This document shows, piece by piece, positions 16,722-25,677 of a stretch of 64,000 nt of DNA (within the stretch, counting starts at the first letter, position 1; the number at the start of each line of letters is the position of its first letter). The notes under the pieces were generated by a model. The model was not told where the DNA came from and did no database searches. It worked only from the letters and a program-made list of their open reading frames with translations. Source of the stretch: Halomonas sp. BDJS001 (GTDB lineage Bacteria; Pseudomonadota; Gammaproteobacteria; Pseudomonadales; Halomonadaceae); contig NZ_CP110535.1 in the NCBI RefSeq assembly GCF_026104355.1, forward strand, positions 4,588,001-4,652,000, given 5' to 3'. The translations under genes and the position numbers were made by a program.

Positions 16722-16842
16722 AAATTTTGTAAGTGATTAATGTAACTTGCCCAAAGTGCGGGCTAAATTGGTTTAATTTCGCTTTTTTTCCGCTACCCTA
16801 ACTCGTTCTCATTTAGCAGATAACGATTCAAGGAGCGGAGCG

Positions 16843-19077
16843 ATGGCGGACAACACGGGCCTGCAGTTTACCCTGACCCTACCCGGGGCCGATGATACCG
16901 CCGTGGTTCGCTTTACCCACCGCGAAGCGCTGTCGGAGCCGTTTACCCTTGCCGTTGACTTTGCCAGCCGTACCCATGATTTGTCGCCTGCCGACTGTTT
17001 GGATCAGGAGGCAACCCTCACCATTTGGCAGGACGGCGAACCGCTACGCCGTGTCCACGGCATTATAAGTGAACTGCATCGCGGCGATCGCGGTCACCGG
17101 CGCAGCTTTTACCGGGTGGAGATTCGCCCCGCTCTGTGGCGGCTATCGCTGCGCCAAAACTCGCGTATCTTTCAAGACACCTCGCCCTATGATGCGATCA
17201 CAACCTTAACCAGCGAGCGCGGTCTCACCGATGTTGAGTTTGCCACCACCCGTACGCCCCTCGACCGAGAGTTTCTGGTGCAGTATCGGGAGACCGATCT
17301 GGCCTTTATCGAGCGTGTGGCCGCCGAAGAGGGCAGCTTCTATTTCCATGAGTTTGAGAATGTTGAGGGCGGTAAACACCATTTGGTCTTTGCCGATGCC
17401 ACGGTGGTACTGCCCAATATCGGCGAACGCACCTACCATAGCCGCGCCGGGGGCACGCCGCCCCGACGTCACTTGCGCAAGCTACGCCAGGTCAGCCGGG
17501 TACGGCCCGCTTCGGCCACACTCAAGGATTATAGCTTCAAGAACCCGCCTTACGCCCAGCTACACGAACACCAGGCGCCCAATCTAGGGGAGCACGCTCA
17601 GCGAGAGGATTACGAACACTACGACTACCCAGGGCGCTATAAGAAAGACGCCTCCGGCAAGCCGTTCACCCGCCACCGTCTAGAATCGCTGCGCGCTGAC
17701 GCCACCACCGCCGAAGCGGAAAGCGACCTGCCGGAGCTCGCTCCTGGGATCTGCTTTACCCTGACGGATCATGATATCGACAGCCTCAACCGCGCTTGGC
17801 AGGTGGTCTCGGTGGTGCACCACGGCGAGCAGCCCCAGGCCCTGGAAGAGGACGGCATGGCGCGGGGTGGCTATGACAGTAACAATAGGGGGAGCAGCGC
17901 TGCGCAAGCAGGCGAGCTGATGACCCGCTACCACAATGAAGTGGTGATCATGCCCCGGGATCAGACCTTCCGCCCGGTGCCCAACCCCAAACCCCGGGTC
18001 GATGGCCCCCAGGTGGCCTTTGTGGTCGGGCCAGCGGGCGAAGAAATTTACTGCGATAAATATGGCCGGGTCAAAGTGCAGTTCCCCTGGGATCGCTACT
18101 CCGCCGCTAACGAAACCGCCAGTTGCTGGGTGCGCGTCGCCCAGGGCTGGGCGGGCGGTGGTTACGGTAGTATGGCGATCCCCAGGATCGGGCATGAGGT
18201 CATTTTGTCGTTCTTAGAGGGAGACCCGGACCAGCCGCTGATCACCGGGCGCACCTACCACGCGGTTAACCGGCCGCCTTACCCACTGCCTGCCTACAAA
18301 ACCCGCACGGTCATCCGCACCCAAAGCCACAAGGCGGACGGCTTTAACGAACTGCGCTTTGAAGATGAAGCGGGCGAAGAGCAAATCTGGGTGCACGCCC
18401 AAAAAGACCTCGACCTGCTGACCCTTAACGACCGCACCGAGGACATCAAGCGCGACAGCACCCTGCATGTCTTTCGTGATCGCACCACCGACATCGACCG
18501 CGACGAAACCCGCACCGTTCATCGCCATGAAGTCCACACCGTGCATGGCAACGAGACCCATACCGTGGACGGTAACGAAACCTTTACCGTGCACAAGAAC
18601 CGCCGCAAAACGGTGGATGGCAACGAAACCGACCGCATCGGCAAAAACTGGTCGAGCAAAGTCGGCAAGAACAAAACCGAAACCGTTGGCAAGGCGTACC
18701 TGCAGAACGTTGGCATGGGCCGCATGGAAAACGTCGGCCTGGGCTACAGCCTCAACGTTGGGGCGATCATGAACACCCTGGTCGGGCTCAGCAAGAGCAC
18801 TCAGGTGGGGCTCAACCACTCGCTCAATGTTGGACGCAATATCACCCTCAAGGCCGGCAACCAGCTCACCCTGCAGGTAGGCAACAGCCGGCTGGTGCTC
18901 ACTGAGGACGCCATCTACCTGGATGCCGGCGAGATCCACGTCAAGGCGGGCACCAAGGTACACGTCGACGGCCCCGATGACGTCCTGCTCAACACCGGCA
19001 CGGCCCAGCCCGCACCGGGAAGTGCCGAGGAAAGCGATGGCCCTGAACCAAGCGACGCTAAGTCGCCGGGGTGGTAG
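16843..19077 (+). CDS. vgrG: Type VI secretion system tip protein VgrG (TssI)
   Basis: The trimeric spike at the tip of the T6SS tube; effectors are loaded on it. The 744-residue protein shows the N-terminal gp27-like base (VDFASRTHDLSPADCLDQEA, FLVQYRETDLAFIERVAAEE), the gp5 OB-fold (YGRVKVQFPWDRYSAANETA, SCWVRVAQGWAGGGYGSMAI, GHEVILSFLEGDPDQPLITG), and the beta-helical needle with repeated NET/HTV segments (about 560-660). It ends in a Pro/Ser-rich tail without an extra effector domain. It is directly followed (3 bases) by the DUF2169 gene and toxin module that it presumably carries. No sheath or baseplate genes are in the window. Confidence 0.95.
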   Translation: MADNTGLQFTLTLPGADDTAVVRFTHREALSEPFTLAVDFASRTHDLSPADCLDQEATLTIWQDGEPLRRVHGIISELHRGDRGHRRSFYRVEIRPALWRLSLRQNSRIFQDTSPYDAITTLTSERGLTDVEFATTRTPLDREFLVQYRETDLAFIERVAAEEGSFYFHEFENVEGGKHHLVFADATVVLPNIGERTYHSRAGGTPPRRHLRKLRQVSRVRPASATLKDYSFKNPPYAQLHEHQAPNLGEHAQREDYEHYDYPGRYKKDASGKPFTRHRLESLRADATTAEAESDLPELAPGICFTLTDHDIDSLNRAWQVVSVVHHGEQPQALEEDGMARGGYDSNNRGSSAAQAGELMTRYHNEVVIMPRDQTFRPVPNPKPRVDGPQVAFVVGPAGEEIYCDKYGRVKVQFPWDRYSAANETASCWVRVAQGWAGGGYGSMAIPRIGHEVILSFLEGDPDQPLITGRTYHAVNRPPYPLPAYKTRTVIRTQSHKADGFNELRFEDEAGEEQIWVHAQKDLDLLTLNDRTEDIKRDSTLHVFRDRTTDIDRDETRTVHRHEVHTVHGNETHTVDGNETFTVHKNRRKTVDGNETDRIGKNWSSKVGKNKTETVGKAYLQNVGMGRMENVGLGYSLNVGAIMNTLVGLSKSTQVGLNHSLNVGRNITLKAGNQLTLQVGNSRLVLTEDAIYLDAGEIHVKAGTKVHVDGPDDVLLNTGTAQPAPGSAEESDGPEPSDAKSPGW

Positions 19078-19080
19078 TCC

Positions 19081-20235
19081 ATGGCGCAAGTGATTAATCC
19101 AACGTCGTTCCCCCATGCGCTGTATCGCAAGCTCGGCCCGGGCGACCAAGAGTATGACGTGGTGGTGGTACGCGCCACTTACCGCTTCACCGAAGACAAC
19201 TGGCCGCTGTTTGAAGCCAGCCACCAGCAGCCGATTCGCTGGCATCCCACGCTAGAGGGTGACAGCGACAACCTGTATGCCCAGGTCATCACCGATGACC
19301 GCGACGTGCTGCTCGGCAAACTCAGCACCGAAGTGCACGTGCATGGCACGCTGCGCTCGCCCACCGGGCGACCGCGCAGCACCTGGCAGGTGCGGGTGCA
19401 GGTAGGCCCAGTGGACAAACGCCTGATCGTACGCGGTCCGCGGGAGTTCCGCTGGCAACTCCTCGGCGGCTGGCGGGTCACTGACCCCACACCGGTGAAC
19501 GAGGTGCCGCTGGACTACCGCTATGCCTTCGGCGGCCACTATAGCCTGCCCGACGAGGACGCCCTCACCAACACGCTCTACTACCCCGATAACCCCGCCG
19601 GACGCGGCTGGTTGCCGTCCCGCGCGGACTACAAGCGGGTATCCAGCGAGGTTGCCCGGTACCTCAAGCCCGACCTGAACGCCGTCACCCGGCTACCCGC
19701 GCCCCAACTGGAAGATCCGGACTGGCTGGTCACCTCACCCTTTGACCGTCCGGCCCCGGCAGGCTTTGGGCCCATCGCCCCCTGGTGGGAGCCCCGGGTC
19801 AGTTACCAAGGCACTTTTGATGACCACTGGAGAACCCAGCGGCTGCCCTATTGGCCCGAAGACTTCGACTACCGCTTTCACCACAGCGCCCCGGCGGATC
19901 TGGTCGCGCCTGACTACCTGCGCGGGGACGAACTGATGATCCTCACCAACTGCCTAGCCAATAGCCGCGCGATCACGGTGGGAGATCGCCAACGCTTTCG
20001 CCACCGCACCCGGCTACCCGGCATCGCCCTGCAAGCCCTCACCGAACACGCCAGTGGCCAGCGCGGCAATACACCGCTAGCCCTCGACAGCGTGGTGATC
20101 GACCTGGATCGGGAAGACGTTAGCCTCACCTGGCGGGCACTGTTTCCGCTCGATGACCCGCTCAAGCAGGTACGCATCCGGCGCACACCGCTGACAGCGA
20201 CCTCATCCACCGGAGGAGCGCGCCATGTCGGATAA
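19081..20235 (+). CDS. DUF2169 family T6SS effector adaptor
   Basis: A 384-residue protein of the DUF2169 family, which acts as a chaperone/adaptor loading PAAR-like effectors on VgrG. Visible features are INPTSFPHALYRKLGPGDQE, VVVRATYRFTEDNWPLFEAS, VPLDYRYAFGGHY (a family signature), FGPIAPWWEPRVSYQGTFDD, and YLRGDELMILTNC. It begins 3 bases after vgrG and overlaps the toxin gene by 11 bases. From base 19352 on, it is nearly repeated at 22419-23300. Confidence 0.9.
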   Translation: MAQVINPTSFPHALYRKLGPGDQEYDVVVVRATYRFTEDNWPLFEASHQQPIRWHPTLEGDSDNLYAQVITDDRDVLLGKLSTEVHVHGTLRSPTGRPRSTWQVRVQVGPVDKRLIVRGPREFRWQLLGGWRVTDPTPVNEVPLDYRYAFGGHYSLPDEDALTNTLYYPDNPAGRGWLPSRADYKRVSSEVARYLKPDLNAVTRLPAPQLEDPDWLVTSPFDRPAPAGFGPIAPWWEPRVSYQGTFDDHWRTQRLPYWPEDFDYRFHHSAPADLVAPDYLRGDELMILTNCLANSRAITVGDRQRFRHRTRLPGIALQALTEHASGQRGNTPLALDSVVIDLDREDVSLTWRALFPLDDPLKQVRIRRTPLTATSSTGGARHVG

Positions 20236-21796
20236 CGCGCACGAGCTAGCCCCCATGTGTGTGACACCTGACGGACTGTGCGAAGAGGGCGACGGCCCAC
20301 CCGGTGCTGACAGCAGCACACCGCGCGATACCCAGGGAGAGTCACCTCAAGGCGAAACCCTTAGCGGCCAAGCCCGTCACGCCGGTAATGCGGAGGCCCG
20401 ATGGAGAGCGTTGACCAGCCACCCTGATTTTTGTCAGGTGGGCGACAAGATTGTGGGTTTCGATTCCTGTGCAACGTTGGGCAACCCCGTCAACTACTCG
20501 CCCAACGTGATCACCGCCGGGCAACGCACCTACCGGGTCGGCGATTTATGCCAAGGCACCGAGGGCAACGCCGGATCGGGGGTGGGCTCCGGCACCTCCC
20601 AGGGCAGCGGCCACGTGCTGTTCATGACTGGGCACGACAACGTCAAAGCCAACGGCCAGCCGGTCGTGCGTGACGGCAGCGAAAGCATGATCAACTGCAA
20701 CGCCGCCGGGGTAGGCGGCGCCAAGGGCTATGTCCACACCAACACCGAAAGCGTCAACAGCCAGCCCGAAGAGAGCAGCGAGCCGCTCAGCGAAGCCGAG
20801 CGGTTTCAGCAACAGGGCGAAGCCAACCTAGAACGCGTGGGTGAGCTACGCGACGCTCTGAATGACAACCCGAACGGCAAAACCGCTGCTGAGGCAGAAG
20901 CCCTCTATGCGGAGGTGCAGCAATTAGTCGGCGAAACCCGCGCTCAACAAGACGCCCTGATGGATGCGCTAAGGGAAGGGCGCATCAGCGGTAACGACTA
21001 TATCGAGAGTAGTTTTGAGGTCGATGAGGCTGCTAATCGTGCAGCAGATATGCAGCAAGAAGCCGAGCGCCAAGTGCGCTATAGCTCCTCATCCGGCCAG
21101 TCGGCCCGCGCAGCGGGCGAGTTTGCCGCCGAAGTTGCCACCCCGTATGGCACCTATTTGGATATCAAAGATACGGTACAGTTATGGGGAGAGGGCCGCT
21201 ATCTCGCTGCATCTGGGATGACTCTGCTAACGGCAGTATCGGTTATTCCGGGGGTAAGGCTTCTACGTAAGGCGGATGACGTCGCGGACGTTGTACGGAG
21301 CACTGATAGAGCAGGGGATGCGGCGGGTAGTGCCAATAGGGGCGGGACGTCAAGTAGCAACGAAGGGCTGCGGGTAGAGCAAAATTCCACTAATATGGAA
21401 GGTGGTGGTCATAATCAGTTGCTGCCAGGAGAAGGGGATGTCGCTCCTTATAGAGTGCTTCAAGCTGCCGGTACTAAGGGGGATAATATTACTCCTCACC
21501 ACATCCCTTCTGCTAGCCATATGGCAAATCATGGTGTCAATAGAAAGGATGGGATTTCTATTAACATGGAGCAACCTACACCTGGAGTGGGAGGTAGGCA
21601 TAGGCGAACTTTTACATACGGCACGAGAGCAGATAGTGGCATGATGCCTCGAGATGCTTTGGCTGCAGGAGTCAGAGATGCACGCCGCATTTACCAGCAG
21701 GATGGTTTATATGACAGCTATATAAGGCGGCAGCTACAAGAGCTTGTTCGGCAGAACAAGACCACACATCCAATTATTTTTAGGAGGGGTAGATAA
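20225..21796 (+). CDS. T6SS effector: PAAR-like DUF4150 carrier with C-terminal HHIPS putative nuclease
   Basis: The 523-residue protein has a DUF4150 PAAR-like domain at about 75-180 (NPVNYSPNVITAGQRTYRVG, LFMTGHDNVKANGQPVVRDG, INCNAAGVGGAKG), helical/coiled-coil sequence at 185-290, a hydrophobic pre-toxin region (ASGMTLLTAVSVIPGVRLL), the linker NEGLRVEQNSTN (379-390) and a toxin domain of about 133 residues. The latter holds GDNITPHHIPSASHMANHG, reminiscent of HNH/ENDO VII-like polymorphic nucleases in which paired histidines bind metal; this is inference. Residues up to about 220 are almost identical to the second toxin. The tail is visibly richer in AT than the carrier. An immunity gene follows at once. 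Confidence 0.88.
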   Translation: MSDNAHELAPMCVTPDGLCEEGDGPPGADSSTPRDTQGESPQGETLSGQARHAGNAEARWRALTSHPDFCQVGDKIVGFDSCATLGNPVNYSPNVITAGQRTYRVGDLCQGTEGNAGSGVGSGTSQGSGHVLFMTGHDNVKANGQPVVRDGSESMINCNAAGVGGAKGYVHTNTESVNSQPEESSEPLSEAERFQQQGEANLERVGELRDALNDNPNGKTAAEAEALYAEVQQLVGETRAQQDALMDALREGRISGNDYIESSFEVDEAANRAADMQQEAERQVRYSSSSGQSARAAGEFAAEVATPYGTYLDIKDTVQLWGEGRYLAASGMTLLTAVSVIPGVRLLRKADDVADVVRSTDRAGDAAGSANRGGTSSSNEGLRVEQNSTNMEGGGHNQLLPGEGDVAPYRVLQAAGTKGDNITPHHIPSASHMANHGVNRKDGISINMEQPTPGVGGRHRRTFTYGTRADSGMMPRDALAAGVRDARRIYQQDGLYDSYIRRQLQELVRQNKTTHPIIFRRGR

Positions 21797-22252
21797 ATGT
21801 CAGAAGAAGCGCTTCAGGAGGCACTCAAAGAGCTCGAAAGAAAAATTGATGGTGGTGAGGTTCAAGAAATTGATAGGGTTATTTCAAAAATAACCTTATT
21901 CGGTAGCGCTTCGAGTATTAAGCCGTTGCTCTGTTTACTTCGCGATGACGCTTTATATGATGAGGGGATGTATTCACTTATTCATGCTGCAGAGTCGTTT
22001 GATGATCGAACCTATACTTGTGAACTTCTCGATGCTTTACCAACTATGTGCCATACCTCTCCCGCTTGGGCATCTATCGTAATTATGAGAGTTCTTAATA
22101 GCGATTCTGCGCGGGGGCAGTTGACGTTACAAGCACGGAATGCCAATCAGGATGCGAAGAAGTCTTTGGCTTGGTTGTTGGAACAGATTAATAATGAGAG
22201 CCCGGCGTTTCTCTCAAAGACAGTCGCACCTCTTATTGCCGCAAAAGGATAG
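21797..22252 (+). CDS. Immunity protein to the first toxin (Imm30-like)
   Basis: A 151-residue, mainly helical acidic protein beginning in the base after the toxin stop codon, with AGGAGGGG as ribosome site inside the toxin gene end. Segments IKPLLCLLRDDALYDEGMYS, LIHAAESFDDRTYTCELLDA and TSPAWASIVIMRVLNSDSAR resemble the Imm30 family of polymorphic toxin immunity proteins. No signal peptide, so it acts in the cytoplasm, which fits a nuclease toxin. The Imm30 label is from pattern recall; position makes the immunity role likely. Confidence 0.75.
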   Translation: MSEEALQEALKELERKIDGGEVQEIDRVISKITLFGSASSIKPLLCLLRDDALYDEGMYSLIHAAESFDDRTYTCELLDALPTMCHTSPAWASIVIMRVLNSDSARGQLTLQARNANQDAKKSLAWLLEQINNESPAFLSKTVAPLIAAKG

Positions 22253-22418
22253 ATAAAATAATAATTAATTCAATATTAGATACAATCAATTTTAATGTTA
22301 ATGCGATTTCGTCGCTAGAGTGTTTCTTGCGATAAGTGTCTATGCAAAAGTAGATCAGATATGAAGTGCAGGTAATTGATTTGCATGTGTTTTAGCTTAT
22401 ATATGGAAACTTAGTTAA
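22253..22418. other. AT-rich junction between the two toxin cassettes
   Basis: 166 bases of AT-rich sequence without a gene, separating the first immunity gene from the abrupt start of the duplicated DUF2169 sequence at 22419. No terminator with a T-run was seen. Confidence 0.45.
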
Positions 22419-23300
22419 TGCGCTCGCCCACCGGGCAACCGCGCAGCACCTGGCAGGTACGGTTACAGGTAGGCCCGGTAGACAAACGCCTGATCGTGCG
22501 CGGCCCCGGGAGTTTCGTTGGCAACTGCTCGGTGGCTGGCGGGTCACTGACCCCACACCGGTGAGCGAAGTGCCGCTGGACTACCGCTATGCCTTCGGTG
22601 GGCACTACCGCCTGCCCGAGGGGGACGCCCTCGCTAACACACTCTACTACCCCGACAACCCCGCCGGGCGCGGCTGGTTGCCGTCCGCGCGGACTACAAG
22701 CGGGTATCCAGCGAGGTCGCTAGGTACCTAAAACCCGACCTCAACGCCGTCACGCGGCTACCCGCACCTCAACTGGAAGACCCGGACTGGCTGGTCACCT
22801 CACCCTTTGAGCGTCCGGCTCCGGCAGGCTTTGGCCCCATTGCCCCCTGGTGGGAGCCCCGGGTCAGCTATCAAGGCACCTTCGACGAGCACTGGAGAAC
22901 CCAGCGCTTACCCTACTGGCCAGAAGACTTCGACTACCGCTTTCACCACAGCGCCCCGGCGGATCTGGTCGCCCCCGATTACCTGCGCGGGGACGAACTG
23001 ATGATCCTCACCAACTGCCTGCCCAATAGCCGGGCGATTACGGTGGGGGATCGTCAACGTTTTCGCCACCGCACCCGGTTACCCGGCATCGCCCTGCACG
23101 CCCTCACCGACCACGCCAGCGGCCAGCGCGGCAATACCCCGCTGGCCCTCGACAGCGTGGTGATCGACCTGGATCGGGAAGACGTCAGCCTCACCTGGCG
23201 GGCGCTGTTCCCGCTCGATGACCCGCTCAAGAAGGTACGCATTCGGCGCACACGGCTGGCGGCGACCTCATCCACCGGAGGGGTACGCAATGTCGGATAG
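22419..23300 (+). pseudogene. Truncated, frameshifted second copy of the DUF2169 adaptor
   Basis: From TGCGCTCGCCC at 22419 the sequence follows copy one from 19352 onward at roughly 90% identity by eye, but the first 90 residues of the protein are missing. Two single-base losses break it: one near 22503 (CCCCGGGAGT against CCGCGGGAGT) and one near 22683 (CCGTCCGCG against CCGTCCCGCG). The last frame runs intact to the TAG at 23298-23300, including YLRGDELMILTNC. It cannot make adaptor; the second toxin presumably depends on the intact copy. Confidence 0.88.
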
Positions 23301-24747
23301 TAGCCTAACCATCTGCATCGGCGATCAAAGCCCCTGCGAAGGCGATGATAAGGCCACCAACGCAGGCACGCCCGAAGACACTTCCGCGGCAGCCCCTCAA
23401 GGCGAACCCCTTAGCGGCCAGGCTCGCCACGCCGGTAATGCGGAGGCCCGCTGGAGAGCGTTGACCAGCCACCCTGATTTTTGTCAGGTGGGCGACAAGA
23501 TTGTGGGCTTCGATTCCTGTGCAACGTTGGGCAACCCCGTGAACTACTCACCCAACGTGATCACCGCCGGGCAACGCACCTACCGGGTCGGTGACCTGTG
23601 CCAAGGCACCGAGGGCAACGCCGGGTCGGGAGTGGGCTCCGGCACCTCCCAGGGCAGTGGCCACGTGCTGTTCATGACCGGGCACGACAACGTTAAAGCC
23701 AACGGGCAACCGGTCGTCCGCGACGGCAGCGAAAGCATGATCAACTGCAACGCCGCCGGGGTAGGCGGCGCCAAGGGCTATGTCCACACCAATACCGAAA
23801 GCGTCAACAGCCAGCCCGAAGAGACCAGCGAACCGCTCAGCGTCGCCGAGCAATTACAGCAAGAGGCACAAGCCAACCTGGAACGCGTAGGCGAACTACG
23901 CGAGGCCCTGAACGACAACCCCACCGGCAAAACCTCGGAACAAGCCCTGGCATTGCGGGCACAGGTAGAGGAGCTTGCCCAGACGGTGGAGCACCAGCAG
24001 CAAGCGATGATGGAGGCCAGGCGCAACGGCACCCTCTCCGACGATGAGCTGCATGATTTGATGGACTACACCAATGAAACCACCGTCAGTGTCCTAGATT
24101 TGCAAGATAACGCTGGACGACAGACCGCGCGTGCCAATGCAAAAGGGACATGGGTTGATTTTCTTATTGGTTTCAACCCGGTTATAGCGGGAGCACAGTT
24201 GCTTGAGGGAGTGGGAGATGGTGTCAGGTCAGGCCAATACGGCCAGGCCATGTTGCCTGTGTTACTTGACAGCACCCCCATTGGGCGCTCGCTCGGCTCC
24301 ATGGTTAAAAAGGTGTTTGGCGGTTTCAAAAAGCCCAAGAGGGTTGACAGAGATTCGTCTAGTAGTTCGGCTAACCCGCGAGAATCTGGTCAGGACAACG
24401 AAGGGCTCCGGGTGGAGGAAAATTCCGGTAATGTTAGGAGGAGGCTACCCGTTCCTGAGAACTTGCCGGAAAATATTCATCCTGGTCAACAGGGTAAGCA
24501 TATACCGGGACACAACAACTTTACTCCTGGGCGTTCGCCACTAGCTGAGGGTATAAACCCGCAACAACTGCTTGATGGTGTACACGATGGCACTCACTCT
24601 ATTGTTAGAATGACTCCTAGGGGGCAGCCTGTAGTTGACTTCGGTAAAACCATTGGTCAATTTGAAGGCAATGGCACTCAATTTGGAATAATACATCACG
24701 GCAAGAATGGAGCGCATATCGTTCCCGCAAACCCGATACAATTTTGA
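23290..24747 (+). CDS. T6SS effector: PAAR-like DUF4150 carrier with C-terminal Ntox50-like toxin
   Basis: The 485-residue protein starts at ATG 23290, which matches ATG 20225 of the first copy; the longer open frame upstream lies in the DUF2169 relic. Residues to about 215 are almost identical to the first toxin (DUF4150/PAAR-like). The middle is helical with FLIGFNPVIAGAQLLEGVGD; the linker NEGLRVEENSGN (370-381) is shared. The tail reads QQGKHIPGHNNFTPGRSPLA, then INPQQLLDGVHDGTHS and TQFGIIHHGKNGAHIVPANP. The KHIPGHNNF-PGRS pattern matches the polymorphic toxin type 50 family, a predicted RNase-like domain. An immunity gene follows 8 bases later. Confidence 0.87.
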   Translation: MSDSSLTICIGDQSPCEGDDKATNAGTPEDTSAAAPQGEPLSGQARHAGNAEARWRALTSHPDFCQVGDKIVGFDSCATLGNPVNYSPNVITAGQRTYRVGDLCQGTEGNAGSGVGSGTSQGSGHVLFMTGHDNVKANGQPVVRDGSESMINCNAAGVGGAKGYVHTNTESVNSQPEETSEPLSVAEQLQQEAQANLERVGELREALNDNPTGKTSEQALALRAQVEELAQTVEHQQQAMMEARRNGTLSDDELHDLMDYTNETTVSVLDLQDNAGRQTARANAKGTWVDFLIGFNPVIAGAQLLEGVGDGVRSGQYGQAMLPVLLDSTPIGRSLGSMVKKVFGGFKKPKRVDRDSSSSSANPRESGQDNEGLRVEENSGNVRRRLPVPENLPENIHPGQQGKHIPGHNNFTPGRSPLAEGINPQQLLDGVHDGTHSIVRMTPRGQPVVDFGKTIGQFEGNGTQFGIIHHGKNGAHIVPANPIQF

Positions 24748-24755
24748 GGTTATTT

Positions 24756-25061
24756 ATGAATTTACCAGGATGGTTGGTTTTATGGGTCTGGCAAGCTTTA
24801 ATCGGAGAAATCTACCCTGAGATCCGAGCGATTGCTTTACGTTACGATGCAAATAAAAATTTACTTATTCGATATTATTTTGACCGTGAGCCAACAGAGG
24901 ATGATGTGGAATCTATAGAGTGTGTTATCACAAATATTCTGGCTCATACTTCATCAAATGAGCAGATTAGAAATATTGAAGAAGAGGCCATATTTTCAGA
25001 ACAGAAAATAGCTGATTTGGATTTGTTGGATGGCTTGGTATATGCGAGGAGAGAATACTGA
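24756..25061 (+). CDS. Probable immunity protein to the second (Ntox50-like) toxin
   Basis: A 101-residue acidic protein, beginning LPGWLVLWVWQALIGEIYPE and continuing RAIALRYDANKNLLIRYYFD and EPTEDDVESIECVITNIL. GAGG lies 7 bases before ATG 24756, overlapping the toxin end. The family is not recognised with confidence; it shows no resemblance to the first immunity protein. The RYYFDREPTEDD pattern is seen in small immunity-like proteins beside CDI and Rhs toxins. It is AT-rich like the toxin tail. Confidence 0.7.
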   Translation: MNLPGWLVLWVWQALIGEIYPEIRAIALRYDANKNLLIRYYFDREPTEDDVESIECVITNILAHTSSNEQIRNIEEEAIFSEQKIADLDLLDGLVYARREY

Positions 25062-25147
25062 AAGTGTTTAATATTTTGATCAGCAATGTACCTTTGCATA
25101 AATTTTCGTACGCTCAAGGTCGACGGCCTCAAGCGCCAACTGCAACA

Positions 25148-25270
25148 CTATTGAAGAGTACTCGGGACGACGACGGATTTCTTAAGTATCTCGGCATAGA
25201 CTTCCAACGGCGTTCGCCACTTCAGTGTCTTGCGTGGCCGAATATTGAGGTAATCTCGTCGAGTTATCCC
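25148..25270 (-). pseudogene. IS30-family transposase, C-terminal relic
   Basis: The minus strand reads RRDYLNIRPRKTLKWRTPLE, then VYAEILKKS and a stop at 25148-25150. LNIRPRKTL-W-TPLEVY matches the end of IS30-type DDE transposases. About 40 residues remain with upstream frame damage; no inverted repeat was found. It marks an old insertion at the edge of the toxin island. Confidence 0.75.
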
Positions 25271-25475
25271 TGGCTGTAGACCGACAGATTTGTGCCCCTC
25301 AGTAGGTACTGTCTCAATAGCCCGCTGGTGTTGAGGGGGCGCCCAACCGCTTGGAACCCCGCTGCCATGGGCTATACGAGTCGGCAAACAGAGCCTGGGC
25401 AGTTGCCCTGCGCAACCCGCAAGCCAGTAGAGCTATTAATATGGCGCACTGGGGCGAATAAGCCTCTGCTCACAG

Positions 25476-25677
25476 CAAGGTGATCCGGCCTCCAAAGCAC
25501 TCATCTACAACTACGCCGCCGGAGGCTTGATCGGCAGCCTGCACGGCGACCTCGCTCACCGCTATCGCGTGGCTGCCGAATCGGCTAGCTGCACCATCGA
25601 CTATGGTCACCACGGCTTTCTGGCAAACGTCATCAATACTCTGAAGAAAAGCAGACTAAAACGGCCCCTACAATGAG
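25476..25677 (+). pseudogene. Degenerate C-terminal relic, possibly histidine phosphatase family
   Basis: One frame gives SKALIYNYAAGGLIGSLHGD, then HRYRVAAESASCTIDYGHHG and a stop at TGA 25675-25677. The spacing resembles the C-terminus of histidine phosphatase family proteins, but the likeness is weak, and no start or active site is present. Confidence 0.3.

Larger units (their letters stand above)
16528..16842. other. Leader/promoter region of the vgrG operon
   Basis: 315 bases without a gene. It contains the hairpin at 16554-16583, a 14-bp perfect palindrome at 16708-16721 and an AT-rich stretch with long T runs near 16780. No clear promoter boxes can be assigned. AAGGAGCGGAGCG lies just before ATG 16843. 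Confidence 0.5.

Noticed and set aside
18400-18760. Short repeated motifs in DNA that might suggest a tandem repeat
   Set aside because: They encode the beta-helical NET/HTV repeats of VgrG and vary at the base level; a protein repeat, not a DNA element.
18214-19245. 343-codon open frame on the minus strand
   Set aside because: It is antisense to vgrG and its repeats mirror the needle-repeat codons; no family resemblance.
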